DNA of 64,000 bases, from NCBI RefSeq assembly GCF_001186365.1, contig NZ_LDTZ01000014.1, positions 496,001 through 560,000 on the forward strand, in the 5' to 3' direction. A program made the translations under genes and the position numbers. The notes under the pieces were generated by a model, which did not search any database, was not told where the DNA came from, and saw nothing but the letters and a program-made list of their open reading frames with translations. The DNA is from Gordonia jacobaea. Lineage in GTDB: Bacteria; Actinomycetota; Actinomycetes; Mycobacteriales; Mycobacteriaceae. This document shows positions 11,389 to 20,534 of the stretch, in pieces. Position 1 is the first letter of the stretch, and each line of letters starts with the position of its first letter.

Positions 11389-12256
11389 TACCAAGGTTGA
11401 CGCTGGTAAGAAGGTCGACGTTGCGGTGACCGAAGGCGAAGCGTCGTCGACTCCCATTGCAGCGCAAGGCGAAGGCAGCATCAGCCTGCGCGCGGTGACC
11501 CAGCAGTACGGCAAAGGCAATGACACTGTGACGGCCGTCGGGCCCGTCGACCTCGAGGTCGACCCCGGTGAAGTACTCGTACTCGTCGGTCCGTCGGGTT
11601 GTGGCAAGTCGACGCTCCTGAGGCTGATCGCCGGATTCGAGGACCCCGCGTCGGGCGTCGTAGAGGTTTCTGGGAGCAAACCGGTGCCCGGCACCTCATC
11701 CGGTGTGGTCTTCCAGCAGCCGAGGCTGTTTCCGTGGCGCACCGTCGGAGGCAACGTCGACCTCGCTCTGAAGTACGCGGGCGTGCCGCGTTCGGACCGG
11801 CCGGTACGACGGGAGGAACTCCTCGCACGAGTCGGTCTGTCCGACACGGCGAATCGTCGAATCTGGGAGATCTCGGGTGGTCAGCAGCAGCGCGTCGCCA
11901 TCGCGCGTGCGTTGGCGGGCGACACGTCGCTGCTCCTGCTCGACGAGCCGTTCGCGGCTCTCGACGCGCTGACGCGGGAGACGCTTCAGGAAGACGTCAG
12001 GACCGTTAGTGCCGAGCTGGGCCGCACGAATGTCTTTGTGACGCACAGCGCGGAGGAAGCGGCGTTCCTCGGATCGCGGATCGTCGTGTTGACGAGCCGT
12101 CCCGGTCGTGTGGCCCTCGACATCTCGTCGCCGATTCCGCGTACCGGTATCAGCGCCGACGACATCAGAGACTCCGCTGAGTACACCGTCCTGCGCACCG
12201 AGATCGCGAGCGCGGTCAAGAGTGCGGCGCGCGGCGAATCTGCTGGGAAGAAGTGA
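11369..12256 (+). CDS. ssuB: Sulfonate/taurine ABC transporter ATP-binding protein
   Basis: About 295 residues from GTG 11369, overlapping ssuA. Walker A is GPSGCGKSTLL, the Q-loop FQQPRLFPW, the signature SGGQQQRVAIARAL, Walker B LLLLDEPFAALD and the switch His in VTHSAEEA. Compared with SsuB/TauB it has an extra ~35-residue N-terminal leader before RAVTQQYG, so a later start cannot be excluded. It energises SsuC. Confidence 0.9.
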
Positions 12257-12559
12257 GCGTCGGGGTTTTTATCGCGCTGCGGTAAACCCTGTTCCGGCTG
12301 CTCGTCGGTGACTAAACAGGTGGTGTGAGCACAACCTCCCACCTCATCGCACCCGTCGGCACGCTTCGCGCTGCCGATCGGTGTCGACTGTGGGACTCTG
12401 TTGTCGACGGTGGGTCGGCGCGGACCACGGCCTTTCAGGAGCAGCAGGGGTACGCGCAGATGATTCACCGGATGACATGGGCAGACGGCAGCCACCACGG
12501 CTCGCCGCCGGTCTCTCTCGGACTCGCAACCACTTACGACTCCCCGAGAAGGACCCACC
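12257..12559. other. 303-bp ssuB–tauD spacer
   Basis: Contains the second copy of the sulfur-site motif at 12266 and a widely spaced CCTGTT / AACAGG pair (12288–12293 and 12315–12320). An 84-codon reading frame runs from a GTG at 12325 into tauD, but its composition and overlap with the tauD start do not support a gene. Nothing else was recognised. Confidence 0.6.
12266..12287 (+). promoter_or_regulatory. Putative sulfur-regulon operator, copy 2
   Basis: TTTTTATCGCGCTGCGGTAAAC begins 10 nt after the ssuB stop and ~270 nt before tauD; split as TTTTTATCGC and GCTGCGGTAAAC. It carries an imperfect dyad (TTTA-CGC…GCG-TAAA) and matches the site before ssuC at 17 of 22 positions. It probably marks a separate tauD promoter under the same control. 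Confidence 0.6.
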
Positions 12560-13498
12560 ATGACCATTTCACTCCCTGATTCCTCACGTACCGGCGCACA
12601 AGCCCCACTCGATTCGACGCCTATTGATTCGGCGACGGTCGCGTCGGGCGTCGAGTTCGACATCGACGAATTCGGCCCTCGATTCGGCGCCGAGATCCGC
12701 GGCGTCGACGTCGCTTCGGCATCCGACGACGAGATCCGCGCCATCCGGGCCGCACTGATCGAGTACAAGGTGATCGTGCTGCGCGACCAGCACCTCGACG
12801 ACGCGTCGCACGTCGAATTCGGCCGTCGCGTAGGCGATCTCACCGCAGGACATCCCGTGTGGAACAGCGGCGACGTGCCTGCCGAGGTGTACTCGCTCGA
12901 CAGCACCGACAACGGTTTCGCCGACGTCTGGCACACCGACGTCACGTTCATGCCGAGACCGCCGATGGGCTCGATCCTGCGCCCGGTTGTGTTGCCGCGC
13001 AACGGAGGCGACACAAACTGGGCCGACGCCGAGCTCGCGTACGAGTCGTTGTCGGCTCCGGTACAGCGGCTCGTCGAAGATCTTTCTGCCGTGCACGACG
13101 GTAATCGAGAGTTTGGCTACTACCTCAAGCAGCGTCGGGGTGGTCGCGGAAACGTCTGGGACGGAAAGGAAGTCACCGAGTTGGTACCGGTGACCCATCC
13201 CGTCGTGCGAGTACATCCGGAGACCGGGCGCAAGTCGTTGTTCGTCAACCCGGGCTTCACATCGCATATCGAGGGCGTGTCCGATGCCGAGAGCCGGGGC
13301 ATTCTCGATCTGCTGTACGCGCACCTGACAAAGCCGGAACACATTGTGCGACACCGCTGGCGCCTCGGCGACCTGGTGCTGTGGGACAACCGCAACACCC
13401 TGCACTACGCCAACCGCGACTACGGCGACAACCGCCGGGTGATGCACCGCATTACGCTCCGCGGCGACGAGCCGGTGGGCCCGCCTTCCGCTGGCTGA
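12560..13498 (+). CDS. tauD: TauD/TfdA-family 2-oxoglutarate dioxygenase
   Basis: 312 residues. It uses Fe(II), O2 and 2-oxoglutarate to hydroxylate a sulfonate such as taurine, giving sulfite and an aldehyde. The iron triad is H125 and D127 in VWHTDVTFM, with H296 in VMHRITLRGD; R299 is placed for 2-oxoglutarate. Other family segments are GAEIRGVD and GDLVLWDNRNTLHYA. An SD (GAGAAGGACC) precedes the ATG. The last residues, PPSAG and the stop codon, are encoded inside the repeat that begins at 13485, so the C-terminus looks repeat-derived. The substrate could also be another sulfonate or a sulfate ester. Confidence 0.88.
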   Translation: MTISLPDSSRTGAQAPLDSTPIDSATVASGVEFDIDEFGPRFGAEIRGVDVASASDDEIRAIRAALIEYKVIVLRDQHLDDASHVEFGRRVGDLTAGHPVWNSGDVPAEVYSLDSTDNGFADVWHTDVTFMPRPPMGSILRPVVLPRNGGDTNWADAELAYESLSAPVQRLVEDLSAVHDGNREFGYYLKQRRGGRGNVWDGKEVTELVPVTHPVVRVHPETGRKSLFVNPGFTSHIEGVSDAESRGILDLLYAHLTKPEHIVRHRWRLGDLVLWDNRNTLHYANRDYGDNRRVMHRITLRGDEPVGPPSAG

Positions 13499-13816
13499 GC
13501 GGGCGCGGCTGTAGCGAGGATACGGGTCAGTTCGACCAGCGGGCTGGGCCCGTTTTCCGCTGGTTGAGCGGGCGCGAGCGTAGCGAGCACCCGAGTCGAA
13601 ACCACCTTGGCGGGGGCAACTCGGCCAGCGGGTGGTCTCGACAGGCTCGACCAGCGGTGGCGGCTCGACCGGCGACGGGGTGGTCTCGACAAGCTCGACC
13701 AGCGGCGCGCGGCTCGACCAGCGGTGTCGGCTCGACCGGCGGCGCGCGGCTCGACCGGCGGGTGGTCTCGACAGGCTCGACCAGCGGGTTCAGCTCGACC
13801 AGCGGGTCTAGCCCCA
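13485..13816. repeat. Dense REP-like intergenic repeats
   Basis: Two diverged copies of a ~50-bp unit (CCGCTGG-TGAGCGGGCGCG core) start at 13485 and 13556. They are followed by a mosaic of short units: GGTGGTCTCGAC at 13631, 13679 and 13760, each with CTCGACCAGCGG-type continuations, plus several isolated GCTCGACC(A/G)GCGG pieces. Long antisense reading frames here are composition artefacts. The first copy overlaps the end of tauD. No gene is called between 13499 and 13906. Confidence 0.88.
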
Positions 13817-13835
13817 GCACCAGCGCGCGGCGTAT

Positions 13836-13897
13836 TCAACCAAAGGGTTGACAACCAGGCGGCGGCGTCGCACACTCGTATTCAACCAAACGGTTGA
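13836..13897. promoter_or_regulatory. Tandem ArsR-type operators
   Basis: TCAACC-AAAG-GGTTGA at 13836–13851 and TCAACC-AAAC-GGTTGA at 13882–13897 are perfect 6-bp inverted repeats with a 4-bp spacer, 46 bp centre to centre. Each is preceded by GTAT. The second ends 9 nt before the arsR-type GTG and reaches into its SD. This is typical placement for autorepression. Confidence 0.8.
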
Positions 13898-13906
13898 GGA
13901 GGGCGA

Positions 13907-14287
13907 GTGGCAGACGAGTTGTCCAAGGTGTTCGCCGCGCTGGCGGACCCGACCCGGCGTGACATGGTCGCGCGGCTCGCGGTCTCGGATGCGACGGTCG
14001 GTCAGCTCGCCGAGCCGTATGACGTCAGCATCCAGGCGGTGTCGAAGCACTTGAAAGTGCTCGAAGACGCAGGCCTGGTGACCCGCACCCGGGAGGCGCA
14101 GACACGCCCTGTCCACCTGGAAGCCGAGGTGTTCGACCTCATGACCAAGTGGATCGAGTGGTACCGCCGCGCGGCCGAGGAGCGCTATCAGCGTCTGGAC
14201 GTCGTACTGGCAGAGATGAACAACGCAGAGATGCACGACGCGGTTCACCGCGACGAGTCACCGACGAAGAAAGGCAAGGCATCATGA
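13907..14287 (+). CDS. ArsR-family winged-helix repressor
   Basis: 126 residues. The ArsR/SmtB fold is clear: KVFAALADPTRRDMVARLA at the N-terminus, the recognition helix ISIQAVSKHLKVLEDAGLV-like stretch (VSKHLKVL), then a wing with VTRTREAQTRPVHL. No cysteine metal site is visible, so it resembles the non-metal subgroup that sits next to AHSA1/SRPBCC genes. It overlaps the SRPBCC gene by 4 nt. Two palindromic operators upstream suggest autoregulation of this three-gene operon; the inducer is unknown. Confidence 0.9.
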   Translation: MADELSKVFAALADPTRRDMVARLAVSDATVGQLAEPYDVSIQAVSKHLKVLEDAGLVTRTREAQTRPVHLEAEVFDLMTKWIEWYRRAAEERYQRLDVVLAEMNNAEMHDAVHRDESPTKKGKAS

Positions 14288-14769
14288 GCACGCAGACGCG
14301 CTATCCGGAAGCCACCATCGAGGCCGACAAGGAGGTGCCGATCATTCGCATCACACGCGACTTCCGCGGCACCCCAGCACAATTGATGAGAGCGCACACC
14401 GATCCCGAGCTGTTCGTACGCTGGGTTGGCCCAGACGTGATCTCCAGTCGAATCATCGAGTGGGACGCGCGAAACGGTGGAAGTTGGCGCTACGCCGCGA
14501 CACATGGCGATCAAGACCACTACTTCCGCGGTTGCTTCCACACCGTTTCCGACGACACGATCGTGCAGACCTTCACCTGGGAGGGCATGCCCGATCAGGT
14601 GGCGCTGGAGACGCTGCACTTCGAGGATCTCGGCGACGGCACGACGCGCCTGCACGCCCAATCCCTTTGTGACAGCTTCGAAGCCCGCGATGGCTGGTTG
14701 TCGTCGGGCATGGAGGTCGGGGTCAACGAGGGCTACGCCAAACTCGACGGACTGCTCGGAGAGGTCTGA
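14284..14769 (+). CDS. SRPBCC/AHSA1-domain protein
   Basis: 161 residues from ATG 14284 (overlap ATGA with the regulator stop). The SRPBCC ligand-binding cavity fold is supported by ITRDFRGTPAQLMRAHTDPELFVRWVGPD, GGSWRYAA, and the C-terminal helix GMEVGVNEGYAKLDGLL. Such proteins with ArsR partners are often solvent or detoxification-responsive, but the ligand cannot be read from sequence. Confidence 0.85.
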   Translation: MSTQTRYPEATIEADKEVPIIRITRDFRGTPAQLMRAHTDPELFVRWVGPDVISSRIIEWDARNGGSWRYAATHGDQDHYFRGCFHTVSDDTIVQTFTWEGMPDQVALETLHFEDLGDGTTRLHAQSLCDSFEARDGWLSSGMEVGVNEGYAKLDGLLGEV

Positions 14770-14770
14770 C

Positions 14771-15343
14771 ATGACGACGTCGCTCACCGAGGTCAGCGCT
14801 GCCGACCGTCATCGCATCATCGCGGACGGATTCGCGGAAGAGGTTGCAGCAGTACAAGACTGGGATGCTCCGACGCCGGTCGACGGATGGGTGGCGCGCG
14901 ACGTCGTCGCTCATCTCATCGACTGGTTCGCGAGCTTCCTCGACGCCGGGGGAGTGCAGCTTCCCAACGCGCCGTCTGTCGCCGACGACCCGCTCGCCGC
15001 CTGGCAGGCGCGCAGTGCCGCGATCGGCGAACTGCTCGACGGCCCGTCGTCGAATTCGGCTTTCGTGCACCCGATGGTCGGTGAGCATCGTCTCGCCGAC
15101 GCGGTCGATCAGTTCTATACAGCCGACGTCTTCATGCACACCTGGGATCTCGCGGCGGCCGGGGGCAGGACCCCCGACCTCGACCCCGTCTTCGCGCAGC
15201 GCCTGCTCGACGGCATGACCGGTATCGAGGAGCTGCTGCGATCGTCGGGTCAGTACGGACCGGCGGTGCCTGTTGACGACGACGCCGATCCGGTCGCGAG
15301 GCTCGTCGGATTCATCGGGCGCGATCCCGCCTGGCGCCCTTGA
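14771..15343 (+). CDS. TIGR03086-type DinB/mycothiol-dependent maleylpyruvate isomerase-like protein
   Basis: 190 residues from ATG 14771, 1 nt after the SRPBCC stop. The segment VDGWVARDVVAHLIDWFASFL carries the first metal-ligand His of the DinB-like fold, and YTADVFMHTWDLAAA carries the HxWD motif. The C-terminal part has a short alpha/beta extension. Family members are metal-binding and some use mycothiol, the thiol of this clade. Third gene of the ArsR operon; role in detoxification is inference. Confidence 0.82.
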   Translation: MTTSLTEVSAADRHRIIADGFAEEVAAVQDWDAPTPVDGWVARDVVAHLIDWFASFLDAGGVQLPNAPSVADDPLAAWQARSAAIGELLDGPSSNSAFVHPMVGEHRLADAVDQFYTADVFMHTWDLAAAGGRTPDLDPVFAQRLLDGMTGIEELLRSSGQYGPAVPVDDDADPVARLVGFIGRDPAWRP

Positions 15344-15399
15344 GCCCTGGCGGCGAACGCAGTCGCGAACCCGGCGCCCGCACGCTCGACGGGAGTACC

Positions 15400-16845
15400 G
15401 TGGAGAAGGTGCCAGAGGAGAACTTCACCACATCCAACTCCCAAACCACCGAAAGTCGCCCACCCTCACCAAGAACCGTCGGCGAGTTGCGTGCCAGCGG
15501 CCATGTGCAGCGCAGTGTGCGTGACGAGATCCGCCACAACCTGCTCACCGCGCTTCGCGAGGGCGACGACCCGTGGCCGGGAATCGTCGGGTTCGAGGCG
15601 ACGGTCATACCGCAACTCGAGCGTGCGCTGATCGCGGGCCACGACGTGGTCATGCTCGGCGAACGCGGCCAGGGCAAAACGCGCATTCTGCGCACACTGG
15701 TCGGCCTGCTCGACGAGTGGACGCCGGTCATCGAGGGTTCCGAACTCGGCGAGCATCCGTACGAGCCGATCACGCCGGCGTCGGTTCGACGCGCAGCCGC
15801 ACTTCTCGACGAGCTCCCGATCGAATGGCGTCATCGCAGCCGGCGCTACAGCGAGAAGCTCGCGACACCCGACACGTCCGTGGCCGATCTCGTCGGCGAC
15901 ATCGACCCGATGAAGGTGGCCGAGGGCCGCAGCCTCGGCGATCCGGAGACCATTCACTTCGGACTCATTCCCCGTGCGCACCGCGGCATCGTCGCCATCA
16001 ACGAGCTGCCCGACCTTGCCGAACGCATCCAGGTCTCCATGCTCAACGTGATGGAGGAGCGCGACATTCAGGTGCGCGGCTACACACTGCGACTCCCGCT
16101 CGACGTCCTGGTCATGGCGAGCGCGAACCCCGAGGACTACACCAACCGCGGCCGCATCATCACACCGCTCAAAGACCGCTTCGGCGCCGAGATCCGGACG
16201 CATTACCCACTAGAACTCGACGACGAGATCTCCGTCATCGAGCAGGAAGCCGACCTCACGGCGACGGTTCCGACTTTCATCACCGAGATCCTCGCCCGCT
16301 TCACCCGCTATGCGCGCGACCATCCGTCGATCGATCAGCGGTCGGGCGTCTCGGCGCGGTTCTCGATCGCGGCCGCAGAGACCGTGGCCGCCGCAGCGTT
16401 GCATCGCGCCACCGTGACCGGGGAGGACGTGCCCGTTGCGCGCGTCGTCGATCTCGAATCGGTGATCGAGGTGTTGCGCGGCAAGATCGAGTTCGAGTCG
16501 GGTGAAGAGGGGCGCGAGCTCGAGATCCTCGAGCACCTGCTCCGTAAGTCCGTCGCCGACACCGTTCGCGCACACCTCGGTGGCATCGACATGGCGCCGC
16601 TCGTCGACGCCCTGGAGAACGGAGAACCCGTTGTCACCGGCGACAGGGTCACGGCGTCGGACTTCTTGGCGTCGATCCCCTCACCCGAGACGACGGCCGG
16701 CGTCCTCGACGGCATCGCCGAGCGACTCGACGCCGAGGCGGACGGCGAGCGTGCGAGCGCACTCGAACTAGCGCTCGAGGGACTATTTCTGGCCCGTCGC
16801 ATCGGCAAGGAAGCCGACGACGAGGGGCAGACCATCTACGGCTGA
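15400..16845 (+). CDS. MoxR/ChlI-like AAA+ ATPase (Rv0958-like)
   Basis: About 481 residues. Walker A is GERGQGKTRIL, followed by the Mg-chelatase-type segments GLIPRAHRGIVAINELPDL and MLNVMEERDIQVRGY, sensor-1 MASANPEDYTNRGRII and the arginine-rich LKDRFGAEIRTHYP. These chaperone-like ATPases pair with a VWA protein, which is the next gene, as in M. tuberculosis Rv0958–Rv0959. The GTG at 15400 is preceded by GGGAG; the reading frame is open further upstream but overlaps the previous gene. Substrate unknown. Confidence 0.85.
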   Translation: MEKVPEENFTTSNSQTTESRPPSPRTVGELRASGHVQRSVRDEIRHNLLTALREGDDPWPGIVGFEATVIPQLERALIAGHDVVMLGERGQGKTRILRTLVGLLDEWTPVIEGSELGEHPYEPITPASVRRAAALLDELPIEWRHRSRRYSEKLATPDTSVADLVGDIDPMKVAEGRSLGDPETIHFGLIPRAHRGIVAINELPDLAERIQVSMLNVMEERDIQVRGYTLRLPLDVLVMASANPEDYTNRGRIITPLKDRFGAEIRTHYPLELDDEISVIEQEADLTATVPTFITEILARFTRYARDHPSIDQRSGVSARFSIAAAETVAAAALHRATVTGEDVPVARVVDLESVIEVLRGKIEFESGEEGRELEILEHLLRKSVADTVRAHLGGIDMAPLVDALENGEPVVTGDRVTASDFLASIPSPETTAGVLDGIAERLDAEADGERASALELALEGLFLARRIGKEADDEGQTIYG

Positions 16846-16880
16846 TCTACGCCGTTCGACATCGGGCTGGACGTATACAC

Positions 16881-18881
16881 ATGGCTCAGAAGAACTTTCA
16901 CCGTTCGCGCTACCAGCGGTACACCGGTGGCCCCGACCCGCTCGCGCCGCCGGTCGATCTACGCGAAGCGCTCGAGGAGATCGGCGACGACGTGATGGCG
17001 GGAGCGTCGCCGCAGCGCGCGCTCCGCGAATTCCTGCGCCGCGGAACGTCGGACATGCGCGGCCTGGACAAGCTGCGTGAGGAAGTCAACCGTCGGCGGC
17101 AGGAGCTGTTGAAGCAACGAAACCTCGACGGAACGTTCAATGAGATCCGCGAGCTCCTCGACCGTGCGGTACTCGAGGAGCGCAAACAACTCGCACGCGA
17201 CCTCGACGACGACGCGCGTTTCGCCGAGATGCAGATCGGGAGTCTGCCGCCCTCGACTGCTCAGGCCGTCGAGGAACTGTCGGAGTACAACTGGCGGAGC
17301 CCGCAGGCGCGCGAGGACTTCGAGAAGATCAAGGATCTGCTGGGCCGGGAACTGCTCGACCAGCGTTTCGCGGGGATGAAGGAAGCGCTCGAGGGTGCCT
17401 CCGACCAGGACCGTGAGGCCATCTCCGAGATGCTCACAGACCTCAACAAGCTTCTCGACGCCCACAATCGTGGCGAGGACACCACTGAGCAATTCGACGA
17501 CTTCATGCGTAAGCACGGTGAGTACTTCCCCGAAAACCCGCGCAACACAGAGGAACTCATCGATTCGCTCGCACAACGTGCCGCAGCGGCGCAGCAGTTT
17601 TATAACTCGTTGACGCCCGAACAACGAGCAGAACTCGATCAGCTCGCGCAGCAGGCGTTCGGCTCACCCGATCTGATGAATCAACTCGCGCAAATGGATT
17701 CGGCGTTGCGGGAGGCCAGACCGGGTCTCGATTGGGACGGCGGCGAGTCGTTCTCGGGCGATCAGCAGATGGGACTGGGGCAGGGTGCGGCGGCGCTGCA
17801 CGACATCTCCGAACTCGACGCACTCTCCGAGCAACTCTCGCAGCAGTACGCCGGTGCGCGCATGGACGACATCGACCTCGACGCCCTCGCACGACAACTC
17901 GGCGACCAGGCGGCCGTCGACGCCAGAACACTCGCCGAGCTCGAGAAGGCGTTGACCGAGCAGGGATTCTTCGACCGTACGTCCGACGGCACTCTGCGCC
18001 TGAGCCCCAAGGCGATGAGGCAGTTGGGGCAGACCATCTTTCGTGACATCGCCGACCAGATGTCGGGGCGTCGGGGTGACCGACAGACCCGCAAATCGGG
18101 ATTGCTCGGCGAGCCGACCGGGGCGACGCGCGAGTGGGAGTTCGGCGACACCGACCCGTGGGATGTTACGCGCACTGTCTCGAATGCGGTGCTGCGCACC
18201 ATCACCGAGAGCTCCGACCCCGCGCACGCGCCGTCGGCGATGGCCCGCGACGGTGTGCACATCTCCGTGCGCGACGTCGAGGTCGCCGACACAGAGGCCC
18301 GGACACAGGCCGCCGTGGTGCTGCTCGTCGACACGTCGTTCTCGATGGAGATGGAGGGTCGCTGGACGCCGATGAAGCGGACCGCGATCGCGTTGAATCA
18401 CCTGATCTCCACCAGGTTTCGCAGCGACGAGCTCGAAGTGATCGCCTTCGGACGGTATGCCCGGAGCATCGACATCGCCGAACTCACCGGGCTACAGCCG
18501 CGGATGGAGCAGGGGACCAACCTGCATCACGCACTACTGCTCGCACAGCGGCACCTGCGCAGATTTCCCAACGCGCAGCCGGTTGTCCTGGTTGTCACCG
18601 ACGGCGAGCCCACCGCGCACCTCGACCCGAGCGGCGAGCCGTTCTTCTTCTATCCGCCGCACCCGCAGACCATCGCGCTCACCGTGCGCGAACTCGACCA
18701 CGTCGCACGAATGGGAGCGCAGGTCACGTTCTTCCGACTGGGGGAGGACCCCGGCCTCGCGCACTTCATGGACCAGATCGCCCGCAGGATCGGTGGTCGG
18801 GTGGTTGCTCCCGACGTCGACGGACTCGGTGCCGCGGTGGTCGGAGACTACCTGCGGTCACGACGTCCGCGCCGCGGCTGA
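16881..18881 (+). CDS. VWA-domain protein partner of the AAA+ ATPase (Rv0959-like)
   Basis: 666 residues. Residues 1–440 are largely charged helical with coiled-coil-like stretches. The C-terminal von Willebrand A domain starts near 475 with the MIDAS motif VLLVDTSFSMEMEG (DxSxS), and continues to VLVVTDGEPTAHL. Together with the preceding ATPase it forms a MoxR–VWA-type pair that typically inserts metals or remodels complexes. Start ATG 16881, 35 nt after the ATPase stop. No client protein is evident nearby. Confidence 0.87.
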   Translation: MAQKNFHRSRYQRYTGGPDPLAPPVDLREALEEIGDDVMAGASPQRALREFLRRGTSDMRGLDKLREEVNRRRQELLKQRNLDGTFNEIRELLDRAVLEERKQLARDLDDDARFAEMQIGSLPPSTAQAVEELSEYNWRSPQAREDFEKIKDLLGRELLDQRFAGMKEALEGASDQDREAISEMLTDLNKLLDAHNRGEDTTEQFDDFMRKHGEYFPENPRNTEELIDSLAQRAAAAQQFYNSLTPEQRAELDQLAQQAFGSPDLMNQLAQMDSALREARPGLDWDGGESFSGDQQMGLGQGAAALHDISELDALSEQLSQQYAGARMDDIDLDALARQLGDQAAVDARTLAELEKALTEQGFFDRTSDGTLRLSPKAMRQLGQTIFRDIADQMSGRRGDRQTRKSGLLGEPTGATREWEFGDTDPWDVTRTVSNAVLRTITESSDPAHAPSAMARDGVHISVRDVEVADTEARTQAAVVLLVDTSFSMEMEGRWTPMKRTAIALNHLISTRFRSDELEVIAFGRYARSIDIAELTGLQPRMEQGTNLHHALLLAQRHLRRFPNAQPVVLVVTDGEPTAHLDPSGEPFFFYPPHPQTIALTVRELDHVARMGAQVTFFRLGEDPGLAHFMDQIARRIGGRVVAPDVDGLGAAVVGDYLRSRRPRRG

Positions 18882-18973
18882 TCGCGGCCCGGGGCTGATC
18901 CAGGAGAAATCAGGGGACTAGTCAGGGTGTTTCAGGGTGTTGGGCGCCGGACGCGATCACTAACGTCGACGGT

Positions 18974-19798
18974 ATGAGCGTTCCCGCCGAACTGCCAGAG
19001 CCTGAACTGCCAGAACCCGATTCGACCGGGCATGACCCGGCAGCTCTTGAATCGACCGGGCCGGATCTGACAAAGCCTGAGCCGGCCAACGCTGAGCCCG
19101 CCAAACCTGATCTGACCAAGCCTGATCTGACCAAGCCCGGTCCCGCCCCGTACGAGACCGCCCGGTCCGAGATCGCGGCCACCGGCGACACACCCGCGCC
19201 GGATCACCGACTCAGAGCAGCCGACGCCGACCGCGAACTCGTCCACCAAATCCTCTCCGCGGCGATGACGAGTGGCGCACTGACGCCGAGTGAGTACGAG
19301 GAGCGGGCGCTGAAGGCTTCTACCGCAAAGACTTTCGGCGATCTCGATGCCTTGACCGACGATCTTCCCGTCGGGCAACTCGGCGTGCCCCTGCCGCGGC
19401 CAGGCGATCCGTACCCGACAGGTGTGACGCGTCCCGGCACGGGATCGGGACGTAAGCCGGTGCGGCATCGCCTCGCCATCATGTCCGGCTCAGAGCTGAA
19501 AGGCCATGCATCGGTTGCAGATCAGCTCGAGGCGACAGCGATCATGGGCGGTGTCGAGATCGACCTACGCGAAGTCGAGTTCACCGAACCGGTCTTGACT
19601 GTCCAGTGTGTGGCGATCATGGGTGGCGTCGACGTCATCGTGCCGCCGGATGTGACCCTCGAAGTCGGTGGTCTCGCCATCATGGGCGGATTCGAGAGCA
19701 AGGCCGATGGGCCCGGGCGTCCGGGGGCCCCGACGGTCCGTGTGACCGGATTCGCGTTGATGGGTGGCGTGGACGTGAAGCGCAAGGAGCGTCGTTGA
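18974..19798 (+). CDS. DUF1707 protein with LiaF-like C-terminus
   Basis: 274 residues, resembling M. tuberculosis Rv0966c. The first ~70 residues are a Pro/Glu/Lys-rich tract with repeated DLTKP units. DUF1707 follows (LRAADADRELVHQILSAAMTSGALTPSEYEERALKA, read in two pieces). The C-terminal domain has three hydrophobic beta repeats (MGGVEIDLR, MGGVDVIVP, MGGFES, MGGVDVK), as in cell-wall-stress response proteins. No membrane helix is seen. A single-gene unit; its stop lies inside a 22-bp duplicated sequence. Confidence 0.82.
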   Translation: MSVPAELPEPELPEPDSTGHDPAALESTGPDLTKPEPANAEPAKPDLTKPDLTKPGPAPYETARSEIAATGDTPAPDHRLRAADADRELVHQILSAAMTSGALTPSEYEERALKASTAKTFGDLDALTDDLPVGQLGVPLPRPGDPYPTGVTRPGTGSGRKPVRHRLAIMSGSELKGHASVADQLEATAIMGGVEIDLREVEFTEPVLTVQCVAIMGGVDVIVPPDVTLEVGGLAIMGGFESKADGPGRPGAPTVRVTGFALMGGVDVKRKERR

Positions 19799-19840
19799 TC
19801 GCGCCCGCGCGGCGTCGCTGATCGCGCCCGCGCGGCGTCG
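19796..19840. repeat. Two adjacent 22-bp direct repeats between convergent genes
   Basis: TGATCGCGCCCGCGCGGCGT+CG occurs at 19796–19817 and 19819–19840. The first copy supplies the TGA of the DUF1707 gene, and the second abuts the stop of the TetR gene on the other strand. Confidence 0.88.
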
Positions 19841-20527
19841 TCAGTCGATGCGACCGTAGATCATCCGCAGGATCGCAATGGTGAGTGTGTCCAGCGCGGC
19901 GTCGTCGTCGGCAGTGGTGGCGGTTGAACTTTGTCCGTCGCCCGCCGGCGTAGTGGCCGTAGACGATGTCAGTTCACTCAGGCCCGCGTCGCGCATCACG
20001 GCCACGAGAAGTGCCAAGTCTGCTGCGGGCGGACCGTCGGGTGCCAGTCCTGCTGATCGATCGCGCTCGATCTTGGCCGCGAGTCGCTCGACGAATCGGG
20101 CGCGCGCTCTCGCGAGGAAGTCCTGGAGCGGCGCGTAACCGGAGGTGTATCCGGTCTGGGCTGCGCACGCCATGATCGATCCGTTCGTTTTCCAGATCGC
20201 GGCGACGGCGCCGAGTTGCTCGCGCAGGCCGTCGGCGTCGGGTCCGTCGGCGTCGAACCAGTCGTGAGTGCTGGCGAAGTCGTCCCAGATCCGTTCCATG
20301 AGCGTCGTGAGAACGGCCTGCTTCGACGGAAAGTAGAAGTAGAAGCTGGTTCGCGAAATGCCCGCCGCGGAAGAGATGTCGTCGATGGTGACGTCGTCGA
20401 TCGGATGATCGGCGAGAAGCGAACGCATCGCGCTCAGTATCTGGTCTTCACGCTCGTCGCCTTTGGTGCGAGCACCTCTACGGCGGGCCGGGTGGGCCTG
20501 CGGTTCGTCGGGCGCCTTGGTCGTCAT
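19841..20527 (-). CDS. TetR-family transcriptional repressor
   Basis: About 228 residues. The HTH is in the N-terminal part: ILSAMRSLLADHPIDDVTID followed by AAGISRTSFYFYFPSKQAVL. The C-terminal ligand domain is unremarkable and ends with a Thr/Ala-rich insertion before the last helix. I place the start at the ATG on 20527: a TACTAT -10 lies exactly 7 nt upstream, which would make the message leaderless, while the earlier ATG at 20536 sits inside that -10. It is divergent from the MFS gene over a shared operator, so it probably represses that exporter. Confidence 0.87.
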   Translation of the reverse strand: MTTKAPDEPQAHPARRRGARTKGDEREDQILSAMRSLLADHPIDDVTIDDISSAAGISRTSFYFYFPSKQAVLTTLMERIWDDFASTHDWFDADGPDADGLREQLGAVAAIWKTNGSIMACAAQTGYTSGYAPLQDFLARARARFVERLAAKIERDRSAGLAPDGPPAADLALLVAVMRDAGLSELTSSTATTPAGDGQSSTATTADDDAALDTLTIAILRMIYGRID

Positions 20528-20534
20528 ACATCCC

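Noticed and set aside
12325..12579. 84-codon frame before tauD
   Set aside because: Overlaps the tauD start in another frame, has no recognisable domain and lies in a regulatory spacer.
13420..13897. Long frames on both strands through the REP-like region
   Set aside because: They only translate the CTCGACCAGCGG repeats; biased, repetitive and without starts supported by SD.
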